From Rusavskia elegans (taxonomy: Eukaryota > Ascomycota > Lecanoromycetes > Teloschistales > Teloschistaceae): DNA of 64,000 nt. Positions 10,897-21,501 of this stretch are shown in pieces. The notes under the pieces were generated by a model, which saw only the letters and a list, made by a program, of their open reading frames with translations, was not told the origin of the DNA and did not search any database. The position numbers were made by a program, and so were the translations under genes. The stretch's first letter is position 1. Each line of letters starts with the position of its first letter. Where the stretch lies: the NCBI GenBank assembly GCA_011316305.1, contig SAUG01000069.1, forward strand, positions 310,001 to 374,000. The letters are read 5' to 3'.

Positions 10897-11964
10897 TCAT
10901 AGGACCTTGCTACCGTGCACAATTCCATGACGATGCGACCTCCTCCCCAGTATATCCATCGTCGATTTCTTGTGAGCCCTCGGCAACATAGATGGCGTTC
11001 GTGCGCTCGGCGGCAGCACTCCCCGGCCAAGGATGACATCCTCCAGCGAGCGTTTGCTGGTCGCAGACCCAGCGCAGACCTCGCAGCGTCCAGCTTGTGG
11101 ATTGCCGGTCGTGGCCGTATTCCCTTCCCTACCAGTCTTCTTGCCGCTAGCGCCCACCACACAGGTGATATCAAGTCCGGAAACGCCATCGACGGCATCG
11201 TCATCCGTGGGGAAGGTGTATGCTGCCGCCGCGCACGGAGCGAAGAAGGGGTCCGGAGGAGAACACGCTTCACACCAGTTGACTGCACTATCCCGATCGC
11301 CACCAGGGCCTTGAGGGTTTTTGCAAACGCCACCAGCGCTGCCTCCCGTCGGACAGGTACTGACGCTGAAGAGGTCGATACCGCAGCCGGAGATGAATTG
11401 GTTGGTGTTGTCCGTGCACATCATCGGCACGGAGAATCCTTCGACGTAGCTGACATCCATTGCACCTGAGCCCCCAGTGACACTGCCTTCGAACAAAGTG
11501 CCACCGTCAGGAGCACCGGCACCGCCACCGACATGGACTCGACCGTTCCAGCCAGGTGGGAAGGACCATACATCGCAATCGCCGATGGTGCCTGTTGCTG
11601 GGTTGCCAGCAACCGATGGCTCGAAGCGATAGGATACACTGTCGCCGGAGATTTTTACGTTCATGTTGCCCTCGACAGCGCCGCCGCAGTTGCCGCTACT
11701 TCCTTCGTCTGTGTTGGTTGGCGGTAATGATGTTGTTGTCTGATCACCGCCACCGACGTTGTCTTGGATGATGACAGGAGCTGTAGTCGTGATGCTACTC
11801 GGAGGGATAGCCGCGACCGTAGTCGATTCAACCACAGGGACATTATTCTGATTCTGCGAATTGGGTCTGCCTCTGCCCCCTCCCCTGCCGCCCCGTTGAG
11901 CGGAGGTCGCCAGGGGATACATGATTGCCAGCCATGATATAGCGAAGGGATAGATCGACTTCAT
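10897..11964 (-). CDS. Secreted thaumatin-like protein
   Basis: Single exon, 355 residues from the ATG at 11964. The frame stays open 48 codons further upstream, but the ATG chosen directly starts a signal peptide (MKSIYPFAISWLAIMYPLA, ending near SAQ), so the upstream part is likely leader sequence. A Gly/Arg-rich stretch and a Thr-rich linker follow. The core domain has the spacing of fungal thaumatin/osmotin-like folds: WSFPPGWNGRVHVGGG, LFEGS, DVSYVEGFSVPMMC, CGIDLFSVSTCP, then Cys-rich CKNPQGPGG, WCEACSPPDPFFAPC and a final domain strand GLDITCVVG. About a dozen cysteines are expected to pair. Proteins of this fold bind or cleave beta-glucan or act in wall remodelling; the exact activity here is not shown. 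The C-terminal ~60 residues are basic and unrelated to the fold. Confidence 0.82.
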   Translation of the reverse strand: MKSIYPFAISWLAIMYPLATSAQRGGRGGGRGRPNSQNQNNVPVVESTTVAAIPPSSITTTAPVIIQDNVGGGDQTTTSLPPTNTDEGSSGNCGGAVEGNMNVKISGDSVSYRFEPSVAGNPATGTIGDCDVWSFPPGWNGRVHVGGGAGAPDGGTLFEGSVTGGSGAMDVSYVEGFSVPMMCTDNTNQFISGCGIDLFSVSTCPTGGSAGGVCKNPQGPGGDRDSAVNWCEACSPPDPFFAPCAAAAYTFPTDDDAVDGVSGLDITCVVGASGKKTGREGNTATTGNPQAGRCEVCAGSATSKRSLEDVILGRGVLPPSARTPSMLPRAHKKSTMDILGRRSHRHGIVHGSKVL

Positions 11965-13456
11965 TGTGTGGAGACGTGGTGCAAAGGATACGAAGTAAAT
12001 TGCGAGATAATGAAAGGAAGATACAGGAGCGATAGGAACTCTAGCTTGACCTAGCGCCTGTATCTGTGAGAAGGAATGACAGACCGCTGTTAATTGAGCG
12101 AAGTACAAGTGAAAGACACAGTTGGGAAGAGAGAAATGGCGGAAGGGTCAGTACAAGTAAGCAGGCATAGCTGTAGTACCTCGCCGCCATCATCCCCACA
12201 AAGGGACTTTGGAGCGTGTGCGGCGTCCTGGGCTGGGCATCAATTGGTGACTTGGTTTCATCTTGACTTAGATCTGGCACAGTCGCTACATTTGCCTCCA
12301 GCTACAAGGCATCAAGATTCGAGACCGGCTGGACACTTGAACCATTTCGGACACACCTCCCAAAGATTACTGTTGGGATGTCTGGGCATTGCAGTCTGTG
12401 AAGAATCTTCAGTGCTCAGCCGTATTTTCTCTACACCCAAATATTGAAGGATGACGATAGCCAACGCTGCTGGCTATCACAAGGATAGAAGATGAACTGC
12501 CCGTTGTGTATGAACAAGCATGTCTTGGAAGGTGCAACAACTCGATGGTAGCAGAAAGGGGCTGTAATGGCTCCACTTGTAGCTGAAAGCCAAGGTGTCA
12601 TGGATCTTTACCAACCTTACCTCGCTGATTTCGTACGCCCGTGGACAGTTTCTTGTCGAGCGCTAGTGCGAGCAAGGACCCCAAAGCAAAGAGTATCGTC
12701 ACTGTAGTACTGACGCTTGGGGGACTGGCGGTATGAAAATGAGGGTAACCATAGATCTCGCCCACTTTGGCCTTTGGAGGATACAAACCTGCACGTCCTG
12801 AACTCGCGAAGACGAACCACACGTGGCACATTGGCACATGGTGGCGATGATAAAGCAACGAGATGTTGGCCGGTTGCGGTCAAGCAGTGTTGAGTGGACT
12901 GTCGGCTACGCCGCTACGCCACCTGCACCATCCACCTTCGGTAACTGTTTGACGTTGCCACCAATTCTTCAGCGCTGTCAAGCCCAATAACCGACGGGGT
13001 CTTCGACGTGAAACCAACCTAAGAAGATGTTCATGCGTGTTGTGTCGTCGTGAGTAGTGGGTTGACTGGCTTCGTTGGACCGGTTCTCGACCAAGGTAGC
13101 GACCACATCAAGTGCTCGGTAAGCTCTCCGACTCGCTCAGATTGCCATTCTTCCGAATAATATCTGGTTGAGGCTTAGGCTTATCGAGCGGGCCGTCACG
13201 ATGATGAGCCAGAGATCTGGGGTTCAAAGGCCTCAAACGAGTACCATGGATCGAACGGAGACTTTTGTTGTAACACCCAGTGCTTTGCCCCAAATCGGGA
13301 GCAGCCAGTCCTCTCGTCAAGGACTTGGTGGGAGCGTAGTGCTGGTAGGGGAAACATGCAGAAGCGCGAGTTTGACCGGACCATGATTGTGACTCCATTC
13401 CCTCGGCGCATGGTTGTCGCAGCAAGCCCACGAGATCAAGAGACTCTCCGGATCCC
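11965..13456. other. Long intergenic stretch without a convincing gene
   Basis: Open frames of 85-156 codons occur on the minus strand at 12598-12883 (two overlapping frames) and 13108-13578. None carries a domain or clear coding bias. One frame at 12598-12858 ends in a hydrophobic segment near a possible GTAAGG donor, so a small multi-exon gene cannot be excluded. Confidence 0.45.
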
Positions 13457-13618
13457 ATGAACGACAGTCTGCATGAGGCCAATGTCAGGCTGGAGTTTCG
13501 ACTGATCGAGTCCGAAGTCCGAGGTGAGTTGTATGTATGTGACCTCGAGCGCTCCATGGACAGCAAGTCAGCGATCAAGGTGGAATTGGAAGTTCATATA
13601 GACGCCAGAGCCGCATGA
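13457..13618 (+). CDS. Possible small protein, 53 residues
   Basis: An ATG-started frame with a charged, amphipathic composition (MNDSLHEANVRLEFRLIESE onward, ending DARAA). Codons are mostly G/C-ending and the residue mix (Glu, Arg, Leu, Val) looks more like protein than the frames around it. No homologous family is recognised. It overlaps an antisense open frame, and it could be the last exon of an undetected gene. Confidence 0.25.
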   Translation: MNDSLHEANVRLEFRLIESEVRGELYVCDLERSMDSKSAIKVELEVHIDARAA

Positions 13619-13750
13619 ATGAAAGCCGATGTACTTTAGTACCACGTGGTACAACAGCAATCGAGAGACTACTTCACGTCGAAAATCATTAGATCATAAT
13701 TCACTTCCGATACTCGTATTGACAAGGGAAAAGGCCAATCGCCGAACATC

Positions 13751-14269
13751 ATGGCAACACACGTGCTTTCTCAACGCCGTGACTCTTACCTGGTATCCGA
13801 TCCGTCACTGTTATCTCCATCGTCTGTCAGCAAAGCACTTGCTGATCCCCAATGTGGGTCCCCCAAAAATTACTCGCTTGCTGTCTTGGAGAAGATACTA
13901 TCCGAGTCCTTCTGCCTGGGACTCTACAGGCCAATCGATCCTAACACGGCACCGGAACCGAATTCGTTCAAGCAAATCGGATTAACAAGGCTCCTAACCG
14001 ACCACGTTACCTTTGCAATCATTGCGGACGTCTATGTTCTGCCGGAAGAACGAGGGAAAGGACTGGGCAGATGGCTCCTACAGTGTGTCGATGACGTTTT
14101 AAAACCCAAGGACAATACATTAAGGAGGGCAATTCTCTTCTGCAACGAGGGCCCTCTGGAGCAATTCTACCAACAAGAGCTTGGCATGACAAGGTGGGGC
14201 CCTGAACCAGTCGGTGGTTTGGTCATGATGCATCGAGAGGGTCAAGGCAGTGGTGTCGGCAAGCACTAG
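13751..14269 (+). CDS. GNAT-family N-acetyltransferase
   Basis: Single-exon gene of 172 residues. The C-terminal half fits the Gcn5-related acetyltransferase fold: a beta strand with VTFAIIADVYVLPEERGKG, where the acetyl-CoA pyrophosphate loop reads EERGKGLG (family Q/RxxGxG/A), then a helix GRWLLQCVDDVL, a further strand RRAILFCNE and the typical final part QFYQQELGM. The N-terminal ~60 residues are less typical. The product should transfer an acetyl group from acetyl-CoA to an amine. The closest shape is the short single-domain fungal and bacterial GNATs of unknown substrate. It is the only apparent cytosolic enzyme among the secreted-protein genes of this segment. Confidence 0.85.
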   Translation: MATHVLSQRRDSYLVSDPSLLSPSSVSKALADPQCGSPKNYSLAVLEKILSESFCLGLYRPIDPNTAPEPNSFKQIGLTRLLTDHVTFAIIADVYVLPEERGKGLGRWLLQCVDDVLKPKDNTLRRAILFCNEGPLEQFYQQELGMTRWGPEPVGGLVMMHREGQGSGVGKH

Positions 14270-15152
14270 CATTCGGTCATCGGAAACTGCTACTGGGACA
14301 GCATATTACGTATGGAGACTAAGTCATCAAGGCTATAGGGCTTCATTGGGTCAATCTCTGGATGCAGCAGACCGGCAGGCAAAGCCTATGAGACATCTGG
14401 TACGTTTCCATACCTTAAGCAAAGGCTCGATCGACGCAAAGGTACAGAAGACTCCTTGGGAGCCGTCAAACCGATCCTAAGATCATACAGCGTGTCTATG
14501 CACCAGCGATGTCGCTGGTCAGCTCGTACATAACGGCCGCTGACCTACGGAATGATGGAGGACACGCTGCGTGTTGCGGTCAGCTGCCTTCGAGGACCGA
14601 CGTAGGTTCGCTAGACTGTAGCGACAACCACACGCCGTGATCGAGCGGCCTGCAGCTGTACGATCATGATCTGTTTTTCGAGCGCTTGCTTGGAACCGCG
14701 TGAGTCTGGTGCAATCCGACGTAGGTGACTCTACATCTCCACATCCTGCAGTTCATTTCTTCCAAAAGGATCCAATTCGTTGGTAACAATCTATCCTATC
14801 CGTTCACGAACATGCAAGATCGCTCTACAATCTGCTTCTCCGTAGACTAATCTTTCTCTCGGAAATTGCGGCTACCGCCCGCATTGCAGTTCAAAGCTCA
14901 TCTACATTTTAGCGGCTATGCGGACATGTTCGAGGCATCTACCATCAAGATCCGCTCAGATTTACATTGAAAAATCAGTGACTCTCCATAGGGACGCAAC
15001 CACTGTGCTTGCAGATCAAGTATGCAGCGTGATTGTTTCATAAAGCATCGGTGGTCTAAGCGGGCATAGATGCTGTCGGACGCATGTTCGGCTTGCATAT
15101 TCCTGGTATATATTCGCCGCCGTCTTTTCGATGCTAGTGTCATTACACTTGA
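14270..15152. other. Intergenic, no gene seen
   Basis: Short frames only. The sequence just left of 15153 should hold the missing first exon of the broken binding-protein gene, but I could find no ATG that joins it in frame with acceptable splice sites. Confidence 0.45.
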
Positions 15153-16283
15153 GACTTGTACCGTTCTGTTACCATTCCATATAACAATATTTTCCAAACA
15201 TATGGGATAGCATCCGTTCCCATCGACCTCGACGGTGCGAAAAAGAACCCACCTTACATCGAACCTGAACTGGTATACTATGGATCATACAAAAATGACA
15301 ATCCTCCAATACGGTTCCGTATCGCCACTGGTGGAGCTGGCCAGTCTGGACTCATGCGGGCTCTTGCCGACAAATTCATCGACGACCATGTGAAAGAAAC
15401 CGGGTGCAAACCTTTCGCCGTCGCCTGGATCAAATCCGACACGGCAGGTTCCTTCAATAATCTGGCTTCAGGTGCCGCGGACCTAAGTATCACACATCAT
15501 CCAGCGGCTGAGGCTATCGCCATGCAGCTGGGTTTCACAGATCGAATTGTGTACGCATGGCGTGATCACTTCATTTTCGTAGGTCGGTAGAATAAAAAAA
15601 AATCTTCTTCATCCAACGCCATCTCGCAAACTCTAACAATCACCATTCAAAGGACCAACCTCAAATCCCACCAAACTCAAACCCTCCGCCACCACCAGCA
15701 TCTTCGACCTCTTCGGCCAACTCTTCCGCGGCGCCGTCGAAAACTCCGCCGCTGTCCGTTTCCTACCTCGCTACGATAAATCCGCCACCAACGTCAAAGA
15801 AGAGTTCATTTGGAGCACGATCGGCCAAGCCCCTTGAGCATACCCTTATTCTGATCTGTATCACCGGTACAACAGTTTCCTCTTCCAAGCGCTCGAGGTC
15901 GCGGCGAAATCGGGAGAATACACGGTTGTGGATCGAGGGACATGGTACGGACTTGATAAATGGATTAGGGATTCCATGACTGTATTTGTAAGTGATCTAT
16001 GCCTTTCCATGCCCGACGACGATGAACAATTCAATCATAATTTTTTGGCGTTCTGCAGATGGAACAACACGACTCGGACGCCGATCAAAGGATGCTCAAT
16101 CCCGCCCATGCCCTCGTCGGCACATGGGGCAAATACAAGGATATAGCGAACGCTTATGCGGACTGGACCATTCGCGACAATGGAGGGCAGAAGGTTGCAA
16201 GCGAGTTCACGGTCAACGGGGCGGTGTTGTATACGAAAGCTCCGAAAGAAGAGCGGGAGAGGAAGTTCCGGGCTAAATTGTAG
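15153..16283 (+). pseudogene. Disabled PBP-like (tungstate/molybdate-type) substrate-binding protein gene
   Basis: Resembles the fungal secreted PBP-domain proteins related to tungstate-binding components. Coding blocks are about 15153-15582, 15653-15987 and 16059-16283, with introns of 70 and 71 nt that keep the frame. Recognisable parts are RIATGGAGQSGLMRALADKF, ITHHPAAEAIAM, the FIWSTIGQAP strand, YTVVDRGTWYGLDKW and, in the last exon, MLNPAHALVGTWGKY. Two defects show. A TGA at 15836-15838 sits where relatives, as I recall them, carry a Trp codon, right after the conserved GQAP. And the first block has no in-frame ATG or signal peptide; a TGA precedes it at 15150. Splicing around the TGA looks unlikely, since the flanks are conserved. 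The rest of the frame is intact, so loss appears recent; a sequencing error at the TGA is the main alternative. Confidence 0.65.
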
Positions 16284-17340
16284 ATGTGTTGGAGCGAAAG
16301 GGAAATAGGAATCTATGGGACTGAAGTGGGAACAGCTTGGGAAAAATTGGGGATGATTTTGTGGGGGGAGGATAGGAGATTATCTTTGCGTTTGTTCTTG
16401 GCTGTTCAATTGAATTCTCTCTTTTGATAATATATATATATCAAATCCATTATAATAGAAGTCTTTCCGTCCGACTTCCTCTCAGCTGAAAAGCAGGATA
16501 CTTACATTAACGTCCTCCCCCCCCCCATTTCCATCTCCTCCAAAGCCTCAAACGCTCCATGGCATGGTCCCCTACCTACCTACCTTATTCATACCCCACC
16601 CACCCCTCTCCTCTCACCATTACCACCCATCCACCAACGCCCACAACACCGCCCCCAAACCAACAGCTAGAATTACGTACCCTCACGCGAACAGCTCGGC
16701 TCGGGTCGCGCTTAGGGCATCGACATGCGTAGTCGTTTTTTCAATGTGTGCGAGAAAGAGGAGGAGGAGAAGGAGGAGGGTTTTTTGATGTATGGAGGGA
16801 GGGTGGGATGGGATGGGATGGGATGATGGTACCGGTATAGCGGGGGGGGGGGTTTGGTGCTGTGAGATGGGGTGGGTATGGGATGGGTATGGGTATAGGG
16901 AAGGAGGGGATGGAGTAAGGGAGGGAGTGAGGGGGGGGGGAAGGAGGGGGAAGAGGAAAGGAGGTGATATAGATAGGGGATTGTAGAAGGAGAGTGTTGT
17001 TTTGGGGTGTTTGGCTGAATGGAGAATGGAGAACGATGATGGTAGTGGCCTGCTGTGCGGCGATGAAAGGAAAAATCTGGCAATATGGTGTAAATGGACT
17101 TTTCGGGAGAGCGACGACTTCTCGGATTGGACTGCGTTTTGCATCATGGACACAGGGATGGATCAGAGCTGTGACAATGAGCAGTAGGCAACGTGGCAAC
17201 AGAATTGACACTGTATGTACTCATCTATTTTTCCTTTTCTCATATCTACAGCTTCCGGACTGAAGCAATGAGCCAGAGATCGTCAGGCGTCCCTATTATT
17301 TTTCTTTGCTCTCTTTCTCATATCCAATATCCTGTGGGTA
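16284..17340. other. Low-complexity C-rich then G-rich intergenic DNA
   Basis: The plus strand is strongly C-rich at about 16507-16650, then strongly G-rich at about 16785-16985, including GGGAT repeats near 16803-16825. Minus-strand open frames here are Ser/Pro/His-rich and overlap in all frames, which reflects composition, not coding. It lies between a plus-strand relic and a minus-strand gene that converge. Confidence 0.6.
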
Positions 17341-18420
17341 CTAGACAGCTATTACGAACGCCATAGGACTGTTGGTCGTAGGTGGCGCGAAATCTTTGCC
17401 ACAACGGTTTGTCCAATAGACTTGCTGGAGAAGCCCAACAGGAAACGTCAGTATTCGAGATTTTTGATTTGATGCACAGGGCAAGGAATCAACGGAATGG
17501 GATGGGGGCCATCCATACCAATGCAAACCACATGTAATTATCCGCATTGTTGATCGCCTCATCTGGATTCTCTTTTCGGAGTTTCTGAACGTCTAGGGGA
17601 CCGTAGCGGACATCGCGAACTTCTCTGCCGGGGCTGTTGTGATCTTAGCCTCGATTCACCAACGCTAATGTGAAGGAGTTTGCTTACTGGAAGACGTGGA
17701 GGTGACTGGTAGTTTCGTGTCAGCGTGGGTATCGAGTAATTGATTCGCAAAGGTGGGGGGGACGACATACCTGAATTCGTGAAGAAGGATAGAACCTCGG
17801 AACCTCATGCTATGGAGGTTGAATAAATGTACAGTTGCGACGACAGCAGGAAGGTCTCCAGTCAGAAGCACTCACTTCAGCGCCATTTGAGGAGTCCCAC
17901 AAACTTTGTCCGCAATATCGCTCAATTTTGGGATTTTCCAAGTGAATGGACAAACATGGACTGCCGGTTCTGGGTCGTTCATGGCGAAGGCAGCCCAGCT
18001 TTTGCTGACGCACACGTCTCTATGTTCTGGATCTTGGCCGTCGGGTCGCGGGTAGTTGTCAAAATGGAGTTGGGAATCGGCACCGTTGAGCATGTTTCGA
18101 TAGGTGGTCGCCACACCTTCGCGGGTCTCGGGTGGGAAGTAGAGGTCGAAAGTTGGGGTATCCCATGCGGCGGTGTCAACTACGGTGTGAAGAAGTCCCA
18201 AGGCATCGGTAAATGCGGCCGCGATGTTGGCTGCGAGTTCCTTATCGGCGGGGAAGTTGAAACCTTGGAGCAAGAAGGTACCGGCCTTGCCCTCAGTTGG
18301 CGATGCTCCGACCAGAGAGGAGATGGTGGTGTTTTGGACCCCAGTTGGCAATGCTCCGACCAGAGAGGAGATGGTCAATAAAAATGACAAGAACAGAGAG
18401 AGCATTAGGAGTTTTGTCAT
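17341..18420 (-). CDS. Secreted aspzincin-like (M35 type) metallopeptidase
   Basis: Five exons: 17876-18420, 17771-17809, 17688-17705, 17519-17633 and 17341-17424, introns 66, 65, 54 and 94 nt, 266 residues. A signal peptide (MTKLLMLSLFLSFLLTI) begins at the ATG at 18420; the upstream open frame is treated as leader. The zinc site HEFSH is near residues 192-196 and is encoded across the junction of exons 2 and 3. A downstream DVRYG near 208-212 fits the Asp-xx-Tyr-Gly third-ligand motif of aspzincins. ADNYMWFA follows, as in deuterolysin and peptidyl-Lys endopeptidases. The product should be an extracellular zinc endopeptidase. Oddities are an 18-nt exon and a tandem duplication just after the signal peptide. 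No clear propeptide boundary is visible. Confidence 0.85.
18294..18375. repeat. 34-bp direct duplication, 48 bp apart, inside the peptidase gene
   Basis: Copies at 18294-18327 and 18342-18375 differ at one base. They encode the sequence ISSLVGA-SP/LP-T twice, 16 codons apart, around the signal-peptide cleavage region. The spacing keeps the reading frame. Confidence 0.9.
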
Positions 18421-19456
18421 GGTGAATGCAAGGCGATGGGTCCGACTGCTTAGCCTTGCTGTATGTCGAGAGGAAGCAGTTACCAAAACTGTATTCAAGA
18501 AGTGTGGCTTTCTGCTGGGAGGAGACTTTTAGGAATTTCAAGTTTTCCGAATATGAACAGGCAAATGAAGGAAAAGAACCAGTCCAAGCAATTGAGAGAA
18601 GTGAAGGAGATGAAGCGAGTGAAGCAATGTAGCTGGGAGCATCCAACAGGATTGAAATTGACTTCAATGAGTCCCGCCAACCGGCGATGAGGCCATCGTT
18701 ACCTCGACTGACACCTCTATGTCGGATACCCTCCACTATCAGTATGAGTGGAACGGCATTGGAAGCCCTCATCTGGGTGGTTGATACCGGGGCTGGTTTC
18801 CCACTGGCCGATAAGGTGCCTTGGTCTGCACATAGAGACATCGACAAGGTTTCAATAGTCAGAAAGTGTACATCTGACGGGATTGGTTGTGGCAACACCA
18901 GATCCTGCTGTAGCAAGCCTTGTCCAATGTGGACAGGATCCTTGGAGTATGGACTGTAAGGATCAGTCCAATCATCACCTTCAAGATCTGTCTTGTCTTG
19001 AGGGAAGAGCAGTTGGAAAGTAACCTTATGAAAGGCTTGAATCTTCTGGCTCGAGTAGAGTCGTCGTCCTCACTGTAGTGTATTTGCTTAGCGTCATGTA
19101 GTCAAGGAATGCAAGGTACCCATAATCAGTTTCCCACTCAACCATCTCCCCTACCAGGCGCCTCAGTGCTCGCCCATATCAAAGACATGGTCGCATTCAT
19201 GTACTCAACTTCCTGCTGTGGACTTGGGCGAAACTGAAACGTCCAGTGTTGGCCAAGGTAAGGACTGGCACCCTCAGAGGTACCACAATTCCTTTGTCAC
19301 GATCTGATTCCCAAAGCAGTCTTCCGCATCATCCTTAGGCAATTGTCCTTTGTCCGAAGCAGTGTGGGTTGCCAGCCTCGAGCCTCGCACCTCGCTCTCT
19401 AACACTTAGAACTTCTTCCTCGGATTGCCCGTACTGTTCCAAGCGTCATTCGCATC
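18421..19456. other. Shared upstream region of the peptidase and MFS genes
   Basis: The two genes are divergent and about 1 kb apart. A 207-codon minus-strand frame (18293-18916) overlaps the peptidase N terminus in another frame and has no domain. Just before the MFS start the plus strand is C/T-rich, as in fungal promoters. No other gene is seen. Confidence 0.5.
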
Positions 19457-21289
19457 ATGTCATTCAACGTAGCTCCTTTAGAGGTCGGCAAAGCACGAAA
19501 GCTCTCACAAGGACGGAAGTTGTCCTATATCAGTGAGCATGGGGCCGACTTCGAACCATATTCCGACCCGGCAGGCGTACCCGCTTCGATTCCGGATATC
19601 ATGTGGAAACCTTCGCCGCGTTTGTACCTGGCCTTCTTGACACTTGCCGTCATCACCATGATGGTAGCCTTGGACGGGACTTCTCTATCCGTTGCCTTGC
19701 CTGTAAGTGTGCTGAAGTCTCGCATTTGAAAGGATTCACTCCGTCTGATATCTGTTTTCGCAGATCATCTCCGAGGACCTGGGAGGAACAGCTATCGAAG
19801 CTTTCTGGTCCGGCACTTCCTTTCTTTTGTGCTCCACCATCTTTCAACCGAGCTTCGCCAGCTTCTCCCATATCTTTGGCCGAAAACCGATGATTCTGGC
19901 TGGCCTCGTCTTTTTCCTCATTGGTGCCATCATCGCTGCTGTGGCTCGGGATTTCGCTGTCTTGCTGGCTGGACGCTCCTTACAGGGCATCGGAGGCGGC
20001 GGACTCATCGCTTTGACCGAGATTGTTGTGGCCGACCTGGTTCCCTTACGACTGAGGGGACAATGGTTTGGCCTGATCAGCGCAATGTGGGCTCTGGGCT
20101 CCGTCACTGGCCCCATCATCGGAGGCGCTTTTGCACAGGGTGCCAACTGGGTAAGCATGTCTTCTTGGATGGTGCGCTTTCAAATTTCATTAGCTGACTT
20201 GGTAGGTAGCGCTGGATCTTTTGGATCAATCTACCTTTTATCGGGATTGCCTTCGTCTTTGTTCCGCTGTTCCTGAAGCTCGCGTTCAAGCCTTCAAGCT
20301 TCACGGCCCAGCTCGCTCGTGTTGATTGGTTTGGCTCCTTCTTATTCATCGCGTCCACGACATCCTTTCTAATCCCAATCACTTGGGGAGGAGTGTCCTA
20401 CCCATGGACATCGTGGCACACATTGGTGCCTCTGTGCCTCGGAATTGCTGGCCTCATCACGTTTATCACCTACGAAGAAATCGTCGCCACTGAACCCCTG
20501 ATCCGACTCGTAATCTTCAAGAACCGAACTGCAGCCGTCAGCTACATCGCTACAGTCATCCACGGCATGATCCTTTGGTCTCTTCTTTACTATCTGCCGC
20601 TCTACTACGAGGCGGTGAAAGGCTTCTCTCCGATCATCTCAGGTGTTGCTTTGTTTCCAGAGACCTTCACAGTCGCTCCCGCGTCAGTGGTTGTGGGGAT
20701 CCTTATAACGGTAACCGGCCGCTATCGCTGGGCCATTTGGGCAGGATGGGTCTTGACCGTCTTGGGCACCGGATTGCTCTACCTTCTAGACGTTGACACC
20801 TCCACGGTCGCGTGGATCTTCATAAACTTGGTCGGTGGATTAGGCATGGGGATGCTGTTTCCCAGTATGGCCTTTGCGATTCAAGCCTCGCAGACAAATG
20901 AGGATCTTGCCTTCGCGATCGCCATGTTCTCATTCTTCAGAGCTTTCGGACAAGCCATTGGGGTCGCTGTTGGAGGGACCGTATTCCAGAACCAGATGAA
21001 GTCGAAGCTTTTGGCTTATCCAGCACTCGCTTCCAAAGCAGAGGAGTTTTCCAAAGATGCGTCAAGTTTGGTGCAGATAATCAAATCGATGCAAGACGAT
21101 GCGATGAAACAAAACCTTCAGCATGCGTATGCAGACAGCCTCAAGGTGGTTTGGGCAACCATGTGTGGTTTGGCGGCAGTGGGATTAATCCTAAGTCTTG
21201 GGACAAAAGGACTGGATATGAACAAGCCATTGGAGACTGAGCAGTACTTCTTGGACGAAAGGAATACAACAGACGAGGAGAAGAAATGA
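19457..21289 (+). CDS. DHA2-type MFS drug:H+ antiporter
   Basis: Three exons: 19457-19702, 19764-20150 and 20210-21289, introns 61 and 59 nt, both in phase 0, 570 residues. Hydrophobic segments begin near residue 55. Family marks are LDGTSLSVALP in the first helix (motif D1), FGRKP between helices 2 and 3 (motif A), LLAGRSLQGIGGGGLIA (motif B region) and ALGSVTGPIIGGAF (motif C, typical of antiporters). The length, with about 14 predicted helices, places it in the DHA2 (14-spanner) group of plasma-membrane exporters of drugs, toxins or metabolites. The substrate cannot be read from sequence, and no biosynthetic gene cluster accompanies it. The start ATG follows a pyrimidine-rich leader. Confidence 0.92.
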
Positions 21290-21501
21290 CGAGGATGAAA
21301 CAGGTCAATAGTCAATGCAATTCACTGCCTGGAGGAAGTAAGGTGAAGCGTACAAGCCTTGAGCTGTAGATCGACTGCAATCCTCTCTGAAATCCTCTGT
21401 GGCGGGATTCAATCACCCGAAACCCAGGTCTGAAGGGATTACTCACATGAATGGCAGTCTTTGCCCATTGAGCGCATGCACCTTCTCCGTCATTTGAGTC
21501 T

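Noticed and set aside
12598..12883. Two overlapping minus-strand frames, one with a hydrophobic segment
   Set aside because: Two frames compete over the same DNA, and the sequence beyond the possible donor gives no convincing next exon.
16683..17211. Three overlapping minus-strand frames of 120-156 codons
   Set aside because: All are Ser/Pro/His-rich products of base composition, open in every frame, with no domain.
18293..18916. 207-codon minus-strand frame
   Set aside because: Out of frame with the peptidase it overlaps and without any motif; the C terminus repeats LLSGRSIAN only because of the DNA duplication.
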